The position numbers were made by a program, and so were the translations under genes. Below the pieces are notes generated by a model, which was not told the origin of the DNA, did not search any database, and was given only the letters and a program-made list of their open reading frames with translations. DNA of 64,000 nucleotides, from positions 124,001 to 188,000 of the forward strand of contig JAEQBH010004674.1 of NCBI GenBank assembly GCA_016808115.1, given 5' to 3'. Shown here piece after piece: positions 1-10,780 of the stretch. This stretch comes from Tetrastigma voinierianum (Eukaryota; Streptophyta; Magnoliopsida; Vitales; Vitaceae). Every line of letters begins with the position of its first letter. Positions within the stretch are counted from its first letter, which is position 1.

Positions 1-659
1 TTATTCCATTCCTTGTGAGAAAAGAATTCTATATTCTCATTAATTTACAAGGAGGAAACATACATATTTATATACTCTAATGTAGGGCAAAGAGAATTAA
101 GTTAGAGTCTAATTAGGAGACTAAAGAGAAGGAAAAGAATCCTAAATAGGATTAGGAGACTAAATAACGCAATTTACTTAGGGAAGCCTTGTCCTGAGAT
201 AGCAAAATTTCCTTCGGGGCAGATGTTGAAATTAGCCCTATACTGCTAAGGAGGTTGAAGGGGTAAATGATCTGTTGGGACTCCTTCTGAACTTTAGTTA
301 TATTCAAAAGATGCAATTGACTCACTGCATAAGCATACAGAGTCAATGTTTTTCTGGATGAATCAGGAATCAAAGTTCAAATAAATCCTTCAAAGTGAAG
401 GATTGAGAGACTTTAGAAGGTTTTCTTAAGCATTAGTGCTAGCTCTATTGACAGGATTACATTGTTTCAATTTCTCTAATAGTATACCCTTTTCTAAAGC
501 AATGTTTCCTGGTCCTTTCTAATAATATTTGTTTCCTTTTATTAATTTTTCCTTTATATATTTATATATTTCTAAAATCCCTGCCTTTGCTCCTGATTTC
601 GTTCCCAAACCCGACAATTTTTAGCAGCTTCCGAGCTGTTGCCTGCTACAGCAGCAGGT
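1..659. other. AT-rich non-genic flank
   Basis: This stretch has stop codons in all frames. It shows no domain, no RNA gene and no clear repeat structure. I see nothing in it beyond ordinary AT-rich plant intergenic or intronic sequence. Confidence 0.4.
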
Positions 660-863
660 TCACTTGTTCAAGTTAAAGTATATACCAATCAATTGAAACC
701 AGCAGCACGTAGTCAACTCCACCACTTTGTGAGCCCCTTCGCCACCTTTACCCTTCAGTGCATCTGCCTCAACGAAGTTCGAGTCCTTCAAGAATACAAG
801 TAATCTTGGTAAAATCTTGAAGTGATATGTCTTTAAGCAAAAGCGCTTTCTGCATCTATTCAA
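660..863 (-). CDS. possible exon of unrecognised gene
   Basis: A 67-codon open frame on the minus strand. Its middle part (around FVEADALKGKGGEGAHKVVE) has coding-like composition and stands out from the AT-rich surroundings. Just downstream on the minus strand, a GTTTC...GCAG stretch could be a very short intron or simply non-coding. I do not recognise the product. There is no signal peptide or membrane segment. It may be an internal or terminal exon whose partners lie elsewhere or are broken, or a chance open frame. Confidence 0.2.
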   Translation of the reverse strand: MNRCRKRFCLKTYHFKILPRLLVFLKDSNFVEADALKGKGGEGAHKVVELTTCCWFQLIGIYFNLNK

Positions 864-1400
864 ATTATAGTAGCGGAAAGTGAGTAAAGATTACATCATT
901 CAATCACATACTACAGACTGAATTTAAGGGTACCAAATAGATTCTTCAAAAATAAAATGGGAACCAATTTGTTTAGTCTACCTACCTGCTGGATGGGAAT
1001 ACACACCTTGTTTTCATTTTCTTTTTTTTGGTGAAAAGACTATGAATAAGAAACATATCTGATTAAAAAGATAAACCACAATAATCTTGAAAATGAGATT
1101 TTATAATGTCTAGGAAAATATAAGGCTCCCAAATATTAGGATTAGTATTATAGACCTTTCTTAGCTAAACAATCCGCTATTTCATGGTTCTTTATAGATA
1201 TGACAACGATTATAATATTTAGATGCTTGAAAGCCAATTATCCTTCATTGGTAGAATAATTGAATTAGATGAATTCTCAATAGGTATATGGTAAGTTCAA
1301 AGATGGGTTCTTAATTTTCAACTATGCTTTAGGAAGTTGGGACAGGGTAAGCTTTAAAAATGTACCATCTCAGATTCTCCCACCAGCATGCACTCAAATG

Positions 1401-2283
1401 GTAATTTCAAATCTTTGCTTGTGACCCAGTACTTAAATTTGAATCATAGAAAGACACTAAAGCTCAGATTTACCAAAAACATCTAGAACTTTATAGATGA
1501 GTATATATAATTTTTTTCAATACCTGCAGGTACAATTATCATTTCAAATCTTTGTTTTCAACATTTGATGTAAATTTGGATCATAGAATGACACTAAAAG
1601 CTCAGATTTGCTAAAAACATCAAAAACTTATAACATGAGCAGACCGATACTTTTACCAATTTTCAGTACCTGCAGGTGACACAATTATCGTTTCAAATCT
1701 TTGTTTCAACCTTCCCGATGTAATATGAATCTATAGAATGGCCTAAGCTCAGATTTACTAAAAACATTGAAGGAGCTTTTGTAGAATGAATATTGAGATA
1801 ATTTCAAATCTTTGTTTTACAACTTTTAATATGAATTTGAACTCTTAAATTCTAAGCTCAGATTTTACTTTAAAACCATTGAAGAACTAATGTAGGATGA
1901 ATGTATGATAATTTTAAATCTTTGTTTACAACATTTGATGTAAAATTTGGAATCATAGAATGACTGACTATAAGCTCATATTACTAAAAACATTGAAGAA
2001 CTATTAGCAAGATAGATAATACGATATTTTGACATTTAATGTAAATTTGAATCTTAAGAATGACTACCAAGCTCAGATTTGCTAAAAACTATTTGAAGAA
2101 CTATTAACAGGATGAATGTATGATAATTTTAAATCTTTGTTTTTTTCAACTTACATTTAATGTGAATTTGAATCCTCGGGCCAGCTATAAGCTCAGATTT
2201 GCTAAAACCATTGAAGAACTTTCAACAGAATGAATAGAATTTGATGAGTAGCATATAATTTTTCAATACCTGCAGGTACAATT
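1401..2283. repeat. degenerate ~110-150 bp tandem repeat, about 7 copies
   Basis: A unit containing 'tttcaaatctttgtttt', then 'gaatcatagaatgac', 'aagctcagatttgctaaaaac' and 'attgaagaact' recurs with starts near 1403, 1541, 1690, 1801, 1911, 2030 and 2124. The copies are diverged and vary in length. Three of them end in the same block, TACCTGCAGGTACAATT or a near match, at 1521, 1667 and 2267. The last block immediately precedes an open frame that starts at 2276. Confidence 0.8.
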
Positions 2284-2536
2284 CAAGGAAGGAACCCTAC
2301 AGCCTCCGGAGATAAAGTCAAGCATTGTTCTTCCAGAAAATGTAGATCTTTTTGGCCAGAAAATCATTTATTTGTACGCTGGCCTCTTAATCTACAGGAG
2401 GAGTGTGGCAGGAGGGAAGCCATCTCACAAACCATTTCCGAGGCAGCCGCCTCTGAAGGTTCCGATTCAGGTGAAAGAACATCCTCATGGCTTCTCATCA
2501 CCTACTTGCAAGGATCTGAAAGGATCTGTGAGGTGA
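2276..2536 (+). CDS. candidate terminal exon, unrecognised product
   Basis: After an acceptor-like TACCTGCAG there is an uninterrupted frame of 86 codons ending in TGA (2534-2536), in otherwise stop-rich DNA. It contains PENVDLFGQKIIYLYAGLL, then a Pro/Lys-rich tail with RQPPLKVPIQVKEHPHG. There is no in-frame ATG near its start, so it would be an internal or last exon rather than a gene in itself. I do not recognise the family. The upstream tandem repeat carries two further copies of the acceptor-like block, so it may be intronic. It could also be a random open frame, but its GC content is higher than that of its flanks. Confidence 0.35.
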   Translation, partial: VQFKEGTLQPPEIKSSIVLPENVDLFGQKIIYLYAGLLIYRRSVAGGKPSHKPFPRQPPLKVPIQVKEHPHGFSSPTCKDLKGSVR

Positions 2537-4140
2537 TGGTGGTGCACTTTAATAACACATGAAGATGATTCCTCTCCCTATGAGATCTTTATTAGGCACA
2601 AGATAGAGTTTTGCACATGATGCTCATGATGTGTAAAGAACTTATGCATATGGGTTTCATATAATACTCATTGTTTGCATTCATTTGTTTTAGAACCTAT
2701 TTCATCTTACCCTTTACTCATTTTCTGTTTTGGTTACCAAAAGTGGGAGCAAAGAATATTATGAGTAAATTTATTGGGAAAACTATGTTATGGGGTTATC
2801 AATTTCAAACTATTTGAAAAATGAGGACCAAATAATTTTATTTGAAGGCCAGTCCAGCATGTGATCAAATATTTGAAAAAGAAGTCTAAATATTTGATAA
2901 AGAGGGTTTTTAAGTGTATGAGTTTTATGTACAAGTCATGTAACCATCGGGTACAACCATGAAGTAATCTAGGTACAACCTATGTAGACCTTAGGCACAA
3001 AATAAGACTCACACATATAGCTGGGAAATGGGCTTGCCTGGCCCATTAGGATCGTGGGCCAAAACGGGTTGAGTCGGTCGGCTCGCACAATTTATCCTGG
3101 AATTACGGCCTTATGTAGGCCGTGGATCAACGGGTTAAAATATGGGCTCAATAGATCAACCAGCTACAATCACTAATGGGTCGAGTCTGGGTGAAGCGTA
3201 AAACTTGGTTATATTTGGAATGGCCATTTTTAACCGGCCTCAAAAATGTGAGTCTAGCGGATCGAGGCCCGTATACCAGCTCTACGATTCTGGCAGCATG
3301 GCCTCTACATCGAATATTTGGCTTACCATCGAATAAGATAAGTGGATCATAATTTTGAATAATCCCAAATAGATACCCCATAAAGGTTTCCCAAATTTAT
3401 TTTCTTTATCCTTTTCTCAGGGTAAGAAAAGGAATTGTACAAACAGGTTAACAGGGTTGATCAGATAGGAAAGTGTTGAACAAAAGCTGAATAAGTACAA
3501 GCATAGTTACATAGGTACAGGGCTAACATTTATTCAATAAATGTAGGCAGTCCCATTTCCCACCACCCACCAACCAACCCATGATGCATGGAGTGATAGT
3601 TTCTCTCACATCCCATTGTAGTTTCCCACCAACCAACCACTGTCCCTTGGAAGATATTATGGTCACCCATTATTTGAATCATTCAGAGAGTTTTTCTGCT
3701 TTAATGATCTTATTTTCTTGATCATTTTTATCAAGCAACATAATAATTTGGAAATCCATTTGAAGAGGCAGAAAAAATATTTGGGATTCAATTGTCTTAC
3801 AAATTATATACCAAAAAAGGCTAACTAAACCTTAAATTGTTTTATTTTTTCCTTTATAAGTATTTGATAGCATGTTTATTCTATGCATTGATTATTAGAG
3901 AGCAAATTATTAAAATCAACTGCTTCATTTTTAAATAAAGTCGTGTTACTAATTGTAGTTTTAGTTTAAATAAAGTTGTAGTTATCATTTGCTGATTTAA
4001 GCAAATAATTTTTTATATTATGAGGGAATATTTTTTTATACTTAGCATTCCATGACATTCGTATACAAATTCATGTAAGTTTTAAGAATGGGTTAAAATT
4101 AATATTTGTTTAAAAAACAAACATTACTTTAACACATAAT
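2537..4140. other. AT-rich intergenic sequence
   Basis: No supportable gene. Around 3030-3320 there is a GC-richer patch (gggccaaaacgggttgagtcgg) that resembles worn retroelement sequence. Around 3560-3640 a short 'cccaccaaccaacc' motif appears twice. Nothing else is recognised. Confidence 0.4.
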
Positions 4141-4157
4141 TTCAAGAAAGAGGTATT

Positions 4158-4232
4158 TATATGTCTAACTTAGTTGGTAAAACATTCAAAGTTTAAAAAT
4201 ATAGGACATACGGGAAGGACTTCGAGTCCCAT
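4158..4232 (+). repeat. tRNA-derived SINE-like remnant
   Basis: A degenerate A box (taacttagttggtaaaac) is followed about 45 bases later by a good B box (acttcgagtccc). This is the spacing of an internal RNA polymerase III promoter. The 5' part does not fold as a complete tRNA, so a SINE head or tRNA-like relic fits better than a functional tRNA gene. Confidence 0.4.
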
Positions 4233-4680
4233 ATGAGTAATTTATTATATTATAACAAAGTATTTAATTATAAAAGAAAAATCTAATAAAGAGGCATTAA
4301 AGATAGAAGGGGGGGTCCACATGTTAGGCAGGCAGACATCAAGGAAGGTAAGTTGGTTAGTAAGGTAAAAGCGATTTAATCTGATATAACAAAGTTTGAG
4401 TTAGTATTTTAAAAATTAGATCAAATCGATCGGTCGATCAGTCCAAGCATCAATAGGTGACCTTTTCAGTCCCTATTTAATTTGGTTTAATCGTAATTCG
4501 ATCATCGGTTTAACCTTTAAACCATGAATATACAACTTTTCCACCGCACGAATTTTGTTTGCTTGTTTATTCAAAAGAAGCACTCTAAGGAAATAAAAAA
4601 ATAAAAAAATAAAAAGAAAGAAAGAGAAGGGGGTTAGAAAAGTCAGAGAGGTGACTACGAACAAGGAAGACGTGCAGTAT
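4233..4680. other. AT-rich upstream flank of the EF-hand gene
   Basis: No gene or complete element is seen. The stretch contains runs such as 'aaataaaaaaataaaaaaataaaaag' and may include distal promoter sequence of the calmodulin-like gene. Confidence 0.35.
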
Positions 4681-4739
4681 TGTAATTGTCGCCTGGTTGC
4701 CCTTATGCATCGCTCATCTTAAATGATTGGAATGAATCT

Positions 4740-5210
4740 TCACTCTCTCCATCTCCCTTTCTTTCTTTCTTTCTTTCTTATTCACTCCCCAAACAACCAA
4801 CTCACTTTCCATATACCCACCCACCCAGTACCCACCGTAATCAAACAAAACAAAATTTTGAAAAAACTCTGTTTATTCTATTTGTTCTTATCTCTTCCAC
4901 CCCCTCACGAGATTCCTTTCATGTCTGTTTTCTTTTCATTCTTGAGTTTTTTAATTCCTGTTACCTGTTTCTGTTCTTTCGTATTTGATTCCTGGACGAT
5001 CATGCAGGAATAAGATTTTCATCAGTTGCCATTTGAAACCGCTTCATTATTTGAAAGGCGTATGCGAGAAAGAGGCAAGGTTGGTGCCCGTTTGATCGAC
5101 TCATTTGTTTGGAAGAAAAGAAAAGAAAATGCCAAACCGTAAATCTAGTTGAGACTGCTACAGTACTCTTGTTCATCAAGTCAGCTTTGATATATACTGT
5201 TGGTGGAGAA
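4740..5210 (+). promoter_or_regulatory. Y-patch/CT-rich core promoter and 5' leader of the EF-hand gene
   Basis: A pyrimidine tract (ctctctccatctccctttctttctttcttt, with a (CTTT)n run at 4757-4780) is followed by about 420 bases of T- and C-rich leader before the ATG at 5211. Such CT-rich Y patches are common near plant transcription starts. No convincing TATA box was found. Short upstream ATGs in the leader (for example at 5001) open frames that stop before the main ATG. Confidence 0.45.
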
Positions 5211-5695
5211 ATGAGCGGTAGTAAAGAGCAGGTGCAGCTGGACGACGAGCAGATATCGGAGCTCCGAGAAATATTCGATCATTCGACAGAAACAACAGGC
5301 TAACTCCGCTGGAGCTAGGATCACTGTTAAGATCATTAGGTCTGAAACCCAGTTCCGAGCAGCTCGACGCTCCTGGCCTGAAAGCCGACGGGAACAGCAA
5401 CGGCCTGATCAGTTCTGGGTTCGTCTCGCTGGTGGCGCGGACCTTCTTCCGGCCAAGTCGCCGGCACACGGAGGGCAGCTGAGACAGCTGTTTCCGGATG
5501 TTCGACAGGAACGGCAACGGCTATATCACGGCGGCAGGCTGGCGCGGCACTCCATCAGCCAACCTGGGGCATGCACTGGCGGCAGAGCTGGCGGGGATGA
5601 TCATGGAGGCGGACTCTGATGGGGATGGGAGGATTAGTTTTGAGGAGTTTTCTCAGGCCATAAACTCTGCTGCTTTTGATAATTCATGGATCTAG
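5211..5695 (+). CDS. calmodulin-like EF-hand protein (CML15/16/18-type), frameshifted as sequenced
   Basis: A single-exon plant calmodulin-like calcium sensor that would bind Ca2+ through EF hands and relay signals in the cytosol or nucleus. The N-terminus QISELREIF is the usual first helix. The second loop is visible as ADGNSNGLI, the third as FDRNGNGYITAA and the fourth as ADSDGDGRISFEEF, and the C-terminus AFDNSWI is typical of the CML15/16/18 group. The expected length is about 160 residues, matching 485 nt. As written, the frame is broken at about five places: loop 1 near 5285-5300, near 5368-5385, near 5440-5490 (twice) and near 5544. Residues on both sides of each break remain conserved. 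ATG 5211 fits the family start. The breaks look like one- or few-base indels, from sequencing or a very recent pseudogene. Confidence 0.85.
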
Positions 5696-5814
5696 AGTTA
5701 TACAATGCAATAGTTGTTTGTTGTCATGGTTTCGGAAGGTTTGTTGTTTGGTTTCTGTTTTTTGAAACTGATCTGATAATGGATTTTGAAAACATACAGA
5801 GCTTTTTCGTTTTA

Positions 5815-6200
5815 GGACATGTTTGTTTACAGTTTTAATTGTTTTTATTCCCATGAAAAATAAGGAAAAGCATTAACGTAAAACATCCAAATAGAAACTT
5901 TTTGTTCTTTATGAATAGATATGCCCACATTTCAATTCATTCCTTATGCCTCCTCCCCAAGAAAACCCCGAAGTGGATCCCAAATTGAAGGGTTTGTTTT
6001 GGAAAACATCAAGAACAGTCTTTGAAAGCATAACACCAAACACCGTTTTGGCTTTCTTTGCTTGATTTCTTGTTCTCACGAATCTAATGTTTCAGTGCCC
6101 GTGTTTTCTACAACAAAAAAATATTTATAGACACCAACCAAATTGGTTGTGTTCTCCTTGTTTTCTTAAAACAAAAACGGTTTTTGACAAACAATCCCTT
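5815..6200. repeat. possible diverged MITE
   Basis: The left edge (tgtttgtttacagttttaattg) and the reverse complement of the right edge (agggattgtttgtcaaaaaccg) are weakly similar. The interior is AT-rich and carries no coding sequence. No clean target duplication was found, so this is only a suggestion. Confidence 0.2.
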
Positions 6201-7000
6201 AGTGTTTTTGGGGACTAGGTGTTGTGAGGTTGCTAATGGCATGATCTATTCCTAACATCCCCACCATGGACAAGCATTCTTTTCATTAATTCCCATCTTC
6301 TCATTCAAATCATCTAGCAAGATGAAAAAATCAAATCAAATCAAATCATCTTGTGCTCCTTTCGGTAGAAAGTATAGATGATAGAATCTCCAGTCCATCA
6401 AAGACAGTCTCCATTGTTCATGGAAGTGATCCGCCTCTATGGAGGATTTGGTTCATCGTTCATTTCAGTGTTCTGCATCCCGAGTTTGTGGGCGCCTTTG
6501 GCGCAGTTCTTAATTCTTATTAAGGAGTTGATAAAATCTGAGTTGAAGAAGCGCATAATTAGATAGAAATTGATTCGATTCTCCAACAAATACAAGTACT
6601 TAAGGAATAATTTTTGTTTCTCAAATCGATAAATGTGTATAACCTTTGGGGCAATATCTATTCCCTAAAGTGTTGAAAAGCCTACCACCATTGTCTACTT
6701 GAAAAGGAGACCATGTGAGGATATCTATGAGAAACTTAATCTAGCAATATAGATATTATGGATTTTTGGGTTAGGCCTCCACGACTTTAAGCAGCGTTTA
6801 TTTGGTTGAAAGCTACGTCTTATATATCGATCGGTATGTGGGATCTGTGACCCTCTCCTCCATCAGAGTTACAGCATTCATCATGTTATTAGATGAAATG
6901 CGAAAAACACAACATAAACATATGGGATGCATTTTTAATCATCCTGTGTATTTTCTTCAAAATAGCATTTCAGTATGATAATAAAATCAGTATCACGATT
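6201..7000. other. intergenic sequence between the EF-hand gene and DPM2
   Basis: No supportable gene. It contains a short (AAATC)n run near 6328. The open frame at 6378-6566 shows no recognisable domain. The part nearest 7130 would include the 3' UTR of the minus-strand DPM2 gene. Confidence 0.35.
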
Positions 7001-7130
7001 ATATAAGGACTAATATTGTAAGTCTCACTTCCATCTAGATCAAAAAAAAAAAAATTTGAGGAGAAAAGAAAAGAAAGGAAGAGAAATTCAGAAACAACTT
7101 CAAACAAATAAACATTGAATTTACTTTGCT

Positions 7131-7451
7131 TTTTGGCAGGTTTGAGCATCCTGAATTAATAAATATCGATAAGAAGCTGAAGTATCACTCCAGCAAATAC
7201 TGGTATGATTATAGCACTAATGTTGGGGAGAAAGAGCACTGGATAAAGTGATCACTGTCGACAAACGGCTGCAAAATCATGACAGAAGTGAACAAACCAA
7301 GCATATATGAGTCCCAAAGGAGTAAAGAATCAAATTAGACAAAAAAATGCAGACTTACCAGAACAACAGCCCAACAGGTGCATAATAGGTGAGATGGATA
7401 TGCTGATAGGAGCTAATAGAAACCCAACAGCTTGGTCTTACTTTATTCCAT
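7131..7451 (-). CDS. DPMS2: dolichol-phosphate mannosyltransferase subunit 2 (regulatory subunit), two coding exons
   Basis: DPM2 is an ER-membrane protein of about 80 residues that stabilises the catalytic DPM1 subunit. The complex makes dolichol-phosphate-mannose for N-glycosylation, GPI anchors and O-mannosylation. Exon A (7451-7359, minus) starts with ATG GAA, shows an AVGF-like stretch and a first hydrophobic helix with ISI...TYY, and ends W-A-V-V-L at a GTAAG donor (7354-7358). Exon B (7268-7131) follows a TTTTGCAG acceptor and begins PFVDSDHFIQ, the family signature. Next comes a second hydrophobic helix (AIIIPVFAGVIL), then MLK and a Lys-rich tail. Several small indels break the frame in both exons, with conserved residues on each side. 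The order, intron position and length all fit the family. I identified it by family memory; no other family I know fits PFVDSDHF plus this second helix. Confidence 0.85.
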
Positions 7452-7669
7452 TCTCAACTTATGGCTTTTACTGCCTGTAAACCCAAAGTAAGCATATTAG
7501 CCATCTCTCTGTACATGGTAGCAGACACTTCGATTATTAACAACCATCCCGGCATCCTGAAAAAGCCTAGCTTTGAGAAAAGATAAGTCACTGATAAGAA
7601 ATGTTTAGCAAAACCGGATCTCCATTGTCATAGTTCATTTTCTGCCAATAAGCTCCTATGGAGGCCCTA

Positions 7670-7970
7670 TGAAAATTATTAAACTACCAACTCTCCTAAA
7701 AGCTCAAACTTTTAATATCATGCATTTAACACCCTTCCTCATGTGCAACCACATACCCGTACGTGGAGAGTCAAACAAACCAAATAGAGTCCTCAATGGA
7801 CTTTCAAATCAACAGATGGAGAATAAATTACAAAAAGGTGACTCGAACCCTGGACCTCTTGCCAAATCAGGCTTTGATACCATGTTAAACAATCGATTCT
7901 CCTAAAAGCACAAGCTTGTAAGATTTGGGTTTAATATAAATATCGGGCCTTTAACAAGAACCTCATCTAA
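7670..7970 (-). repeat. SINE/TRIM-like retroelement remnant
   Basis: Read on the minus strand it contains 'aacatggtatcaaagcc', which resembles the initiator-tRNA-Met primer-binding motif. This is followed by a Pol III B-box-like 'cagggttcgagtcac' near 7838-7853. The short phrase 'ctcctaaaagc' occurs at both sides (7692 and 7899). These features are typical of small plant tRNA-related retroelements. The boundaries are approximate. Confidence 0.45.
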
Positions 7971-8429
7971 GAACTTAACCACCTATATAACACTTACAAG
8001 GACTTGCCTTACTAAAGCACTAATTGGTCCCATGTACAACCATTTCCAAGAGTTTCATCTCTAATGTTTAGGCATCAGTATGAAACCATGATTTCTTAAA
8101 CCATAGATTCGTTTTTACGGCATATAGTAAAAGCACCAAAGTTGAGATGTACCATACAGTACACACAACATACAAACAATGCAAATAAACGTAAAGATAG
8201 GGAACAAAAACACCTTCTCCTTACTTCCATCTCCAACTAATCCACAAATTCTAACATGTGATGTAAGTCCTCTACATACACCTAGCAAAATTCGAAGTAT
8301 ACAAAATGCAGATTTAATTGCCTGATCAGACTACTTGGTATATTAGATCCTTCTCATTCCAAAGAATTGACGAGAAGCTAGGGAACGGCCATCCACACTT
8401 TTTTCTATTTTTTTTCCAAAGAAAGAAAG

Positions 8430-9110
8430 AGCCATGGCCATCCAATATGCTCCCTCTAACTAAGAAATGCATAGCCTACTCCACTTGAAGAGAATAAATC
8501 AAGTTAAATCATTTTTACTTTTGAAGCAATGTAGAAACAAGTGATTTGTCATTTCCTCCTCACCTTTCAAAATTCCAAGACCTTCTTTTGAGCTAGTTAA
8601 AGGTTAAAATTCTACCTCAAGGCCTTCCTAGGCAAAGAGCCGACATTCACTAGTACCCAAGTCTTCACACTATAACAAGAGAGTCTATTAAAATCCCTAG
8701 AAGAGGAAAAATAAAGAGATCTAACTAAAAACTTGCTGCTCTTGGCTTCATTCTACCTCAATTCGTCCTCCACTTCCCTTTTGACTATCAATGTTTGAAA
8801 TTTCTGAAACAAAGCCCCCACTACCCAGAAGTTCTAATCGTTAAACTGCTTCAAATCGGGCTCCAACCTCTCCAATCCACTTCCCTAACTCTCTCAAGCC
8901 TCTGCCACCCATCCATCTTTGCTAGCGCTTGAGAAAATAGCTCAGAGAGCTTCCATCACAAGTAGTTCCAGAATTTAACACTCTCGTTCCCAACTAAAAA
9001 GCAAGATCCTACTTCTTATACCCCTTCCATTGATTTCCGATGGCACCCATCCTATCTATAACCATCTCACCCTCTTTAGACATTAACCCCCATTATCTTC
9101 TCCGAACTGC
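8430..9110 (-). pseudogene. LINE (L1-type) 3' fragment, RT-associated zinc-binding region
   Basis: Translating the minus strand across several frames gives phrases typical of the end of plant LINE ORF2 after the reverse transcriptase: an FWNYLW-like stretch, then a Trp-rich stretch with DWRGWSP and FNDWNFW, then VEDELRWNEAKSSKFLVRSL, and finally a CxxC/H-type end with EEETNHLFLHCF. Stops and frameshifts interrupt it throughout, so it is a dead fragment. The reverse transcriptase core is not seen, consistent with the 5' truncation usual for LINE insertions. It lies inside the probable leader intron of DPM2 in the same orientation. Confidence 0.7.
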
Positions 9111-9949
9111 CCTATTATGATTTCCTTCTTCCATAAGGAAACCCTTTTTGTAGCAAATCTCGGGAAATTTATATATAAGCAACAAGGTAGGTACCATTTT
9201 CATCCAAGACAAATCTATTATAAAATATATACTATTATAAGAATTTGTAGCTTGAGCTACAGTCAAAATGCGAAACTTTAACAGTAGAACTGACTGTTAA
9301 AAGCATTCAGTAGAAACACATCTGTTTGGTTTCAAGAAATGAAACGATAAAGAGAATAAAAATTTTCATTCCTATAATAAATCTCTTCTTTTACTCCCCG
9401 GCTTGTGTGAATTTTCATCAGAGTGACACTATAGTGTATTCCAGTGGATGAAAAATTTACAATTCAAAATATTGTTTCCTTCTTTACTATTTTCTCTGTT
9501 TCTAAACTTCTTTAACAGAAGAAACCATTCCCTAATAGAAAAAGGCCGTTAATCGAACAAAAATTCGATATTTTTTTTAATCCCTAAAAATTCAAAACTT
9601 ACCAAGCAAATTTTAATTGCCAAACACTCCCATGAAATCTGACCAGCTGTTTGGGTACCAAGAAAACGAAGAGTATAAAAACAAAATAATTTCAATTACC
9701 ATATCACTCTTATTCGCTACTTAACTAATCCAAAACAAATAAAAATAAATAGAATCTAAAAGCATAATAAAGAACAGATAAACTAATGAATGATCGTATG
9801 AATTTTAAAATTTTGATAAAAATGTTCTGTATTCTAGGCTCTAAATGGTGAAACATACGATTTAAAAATTTCAATTTTCTCATATCCAAATGATTATGGA
9901 TCTATGAAAGATTAAATAGAATAGATTCTGAGTAGAGATTGGAAAGTAC

Positions 9950-10035
9950 CTTCGACGATCGACAGAAACAGAAAACTGATTGAGAAGAGTTGATTGAATA
10001 ATTTAAGCTAACAGTTGCAGCCAAATCTAAAGCTA
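9950..10035 (-). other. DPMS2: probable 5' UTR exon 1 of DPM2
   Basis: This lies between a TATA-like box at 10061-10070 and a donor-like GAAG|GTACTTT on the minus strand. The start is set about 30 bases downstream of the TATA box. It has no ATG-initiated frame and would be joined to 7474. Linking it to the DPM2 coding exons is inference. Confidence 0.4.
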
Positions 10036-10039
10036 TCAG

Positions 10040-10072
10040 CTTAGTAGAAGAAAAGAGAGGGTTTTATATTCC
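10040..10072 (-). promoter_or_regulatory. TATA box and Y patch, probable DPM2 promoter
   Basis: On the minus strand AATATAAAAC (10061-10070) is followed directly by the pyrimidine-rich CCTCTCTTTTCTTCT. This is a standard plant core-promoter arrangement facing the DPM2 gene. Confidence 0.5.
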
Positions 10073-10780
10073 ATTTGCTGAAGAAGAGAATTAAAATAGG
10101 GGAAAACAAGAAAAATACAAGAGTATTTAAATGAGCTGATTTGACAAAACTATAAACTTTTGTCATACATAAAACATATGGCTCATAGGGCTGAATCGAG
10201 ACCGGTAGAATTTAGGGCAAGGGACTCAGTGAGGACTTAAGCAGGGCCTCTCTTTATCATTATTTATTTAACGTTGAGGCTTTATCTCCTATCATTTTGA
10301 TTAGGCTTATTTGGTAAATAACACTACAATTTCTTATTATTTATAATAAACCAAATATATGAATTTTTATACTATGTTTGATTTTAAAAAGATTTTGATC
10401 AGTCAAATATTGTTGCCATATGCTTATGTACTTATTTCTTCCTATTACATAAATAAAAATTATATTCCATTTTGTTGAGATATAATTAAAATAGGAAAAT
10501 CAAAGAAAAACTAAAGTATTTAAATAATTTCAATTTTGACAAACTATATACTTGGTATTCAGAATAGTATATGTGCCCACAGGGACTCAAACCCAAGACC
10601 CCAGTGGGGAGCTTGATATAATAAATGAAATTACTAGAATTTAAATTAAAAAAAAAAAAAGGCAACAGTAATTTATCGAAATGGTCAGGGAGAAGAAAGT
10701 TAGAGTTTTTACAGATGCCGGATGGCCAAGCGGATTCTTGTAGTTGGAATCGATACCGTAAATCTAGCCATCATTGATTA
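10073..10780. other. AT-rich sequence between DPM2 and the repeat block
   Basis: No gene is seen. At about 10572-10605 the minus strand has a B-box-like 'gggtttgagtccctg', suggesting a SINE relic. A run of A at 10650-10660 may belong to its tail. Confidence 0.35.

Larger units (their letters stand above)
7475..9949 (-). other. probable 5'-leader intron of DPM2
   Basis: On the minus strand a donor-like GAAG|GTACTTT at 9950/9949 and a strong acceptor GGGTTTACAG|GCAG at 7475/7474 bracket this stretch. The ATG at 7451 lies 23 bases after the acceptor. The interior holds a SINE/TRIM-like repeat and a LINE fragment, and no host coding sequence was recognised. The model is inferred from splice signals only. 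Confidence 0.45.

Noticed and set aside
4686..5013. Two overlapping + strand frames of 96-100 codons upstream of the EF-hand gene
   Set aside because: Their composition (Ser/Phe/Leu/Pro from CT-rich DNA) matches a pyrimidine-rich promoter and leader, and there is no domain.
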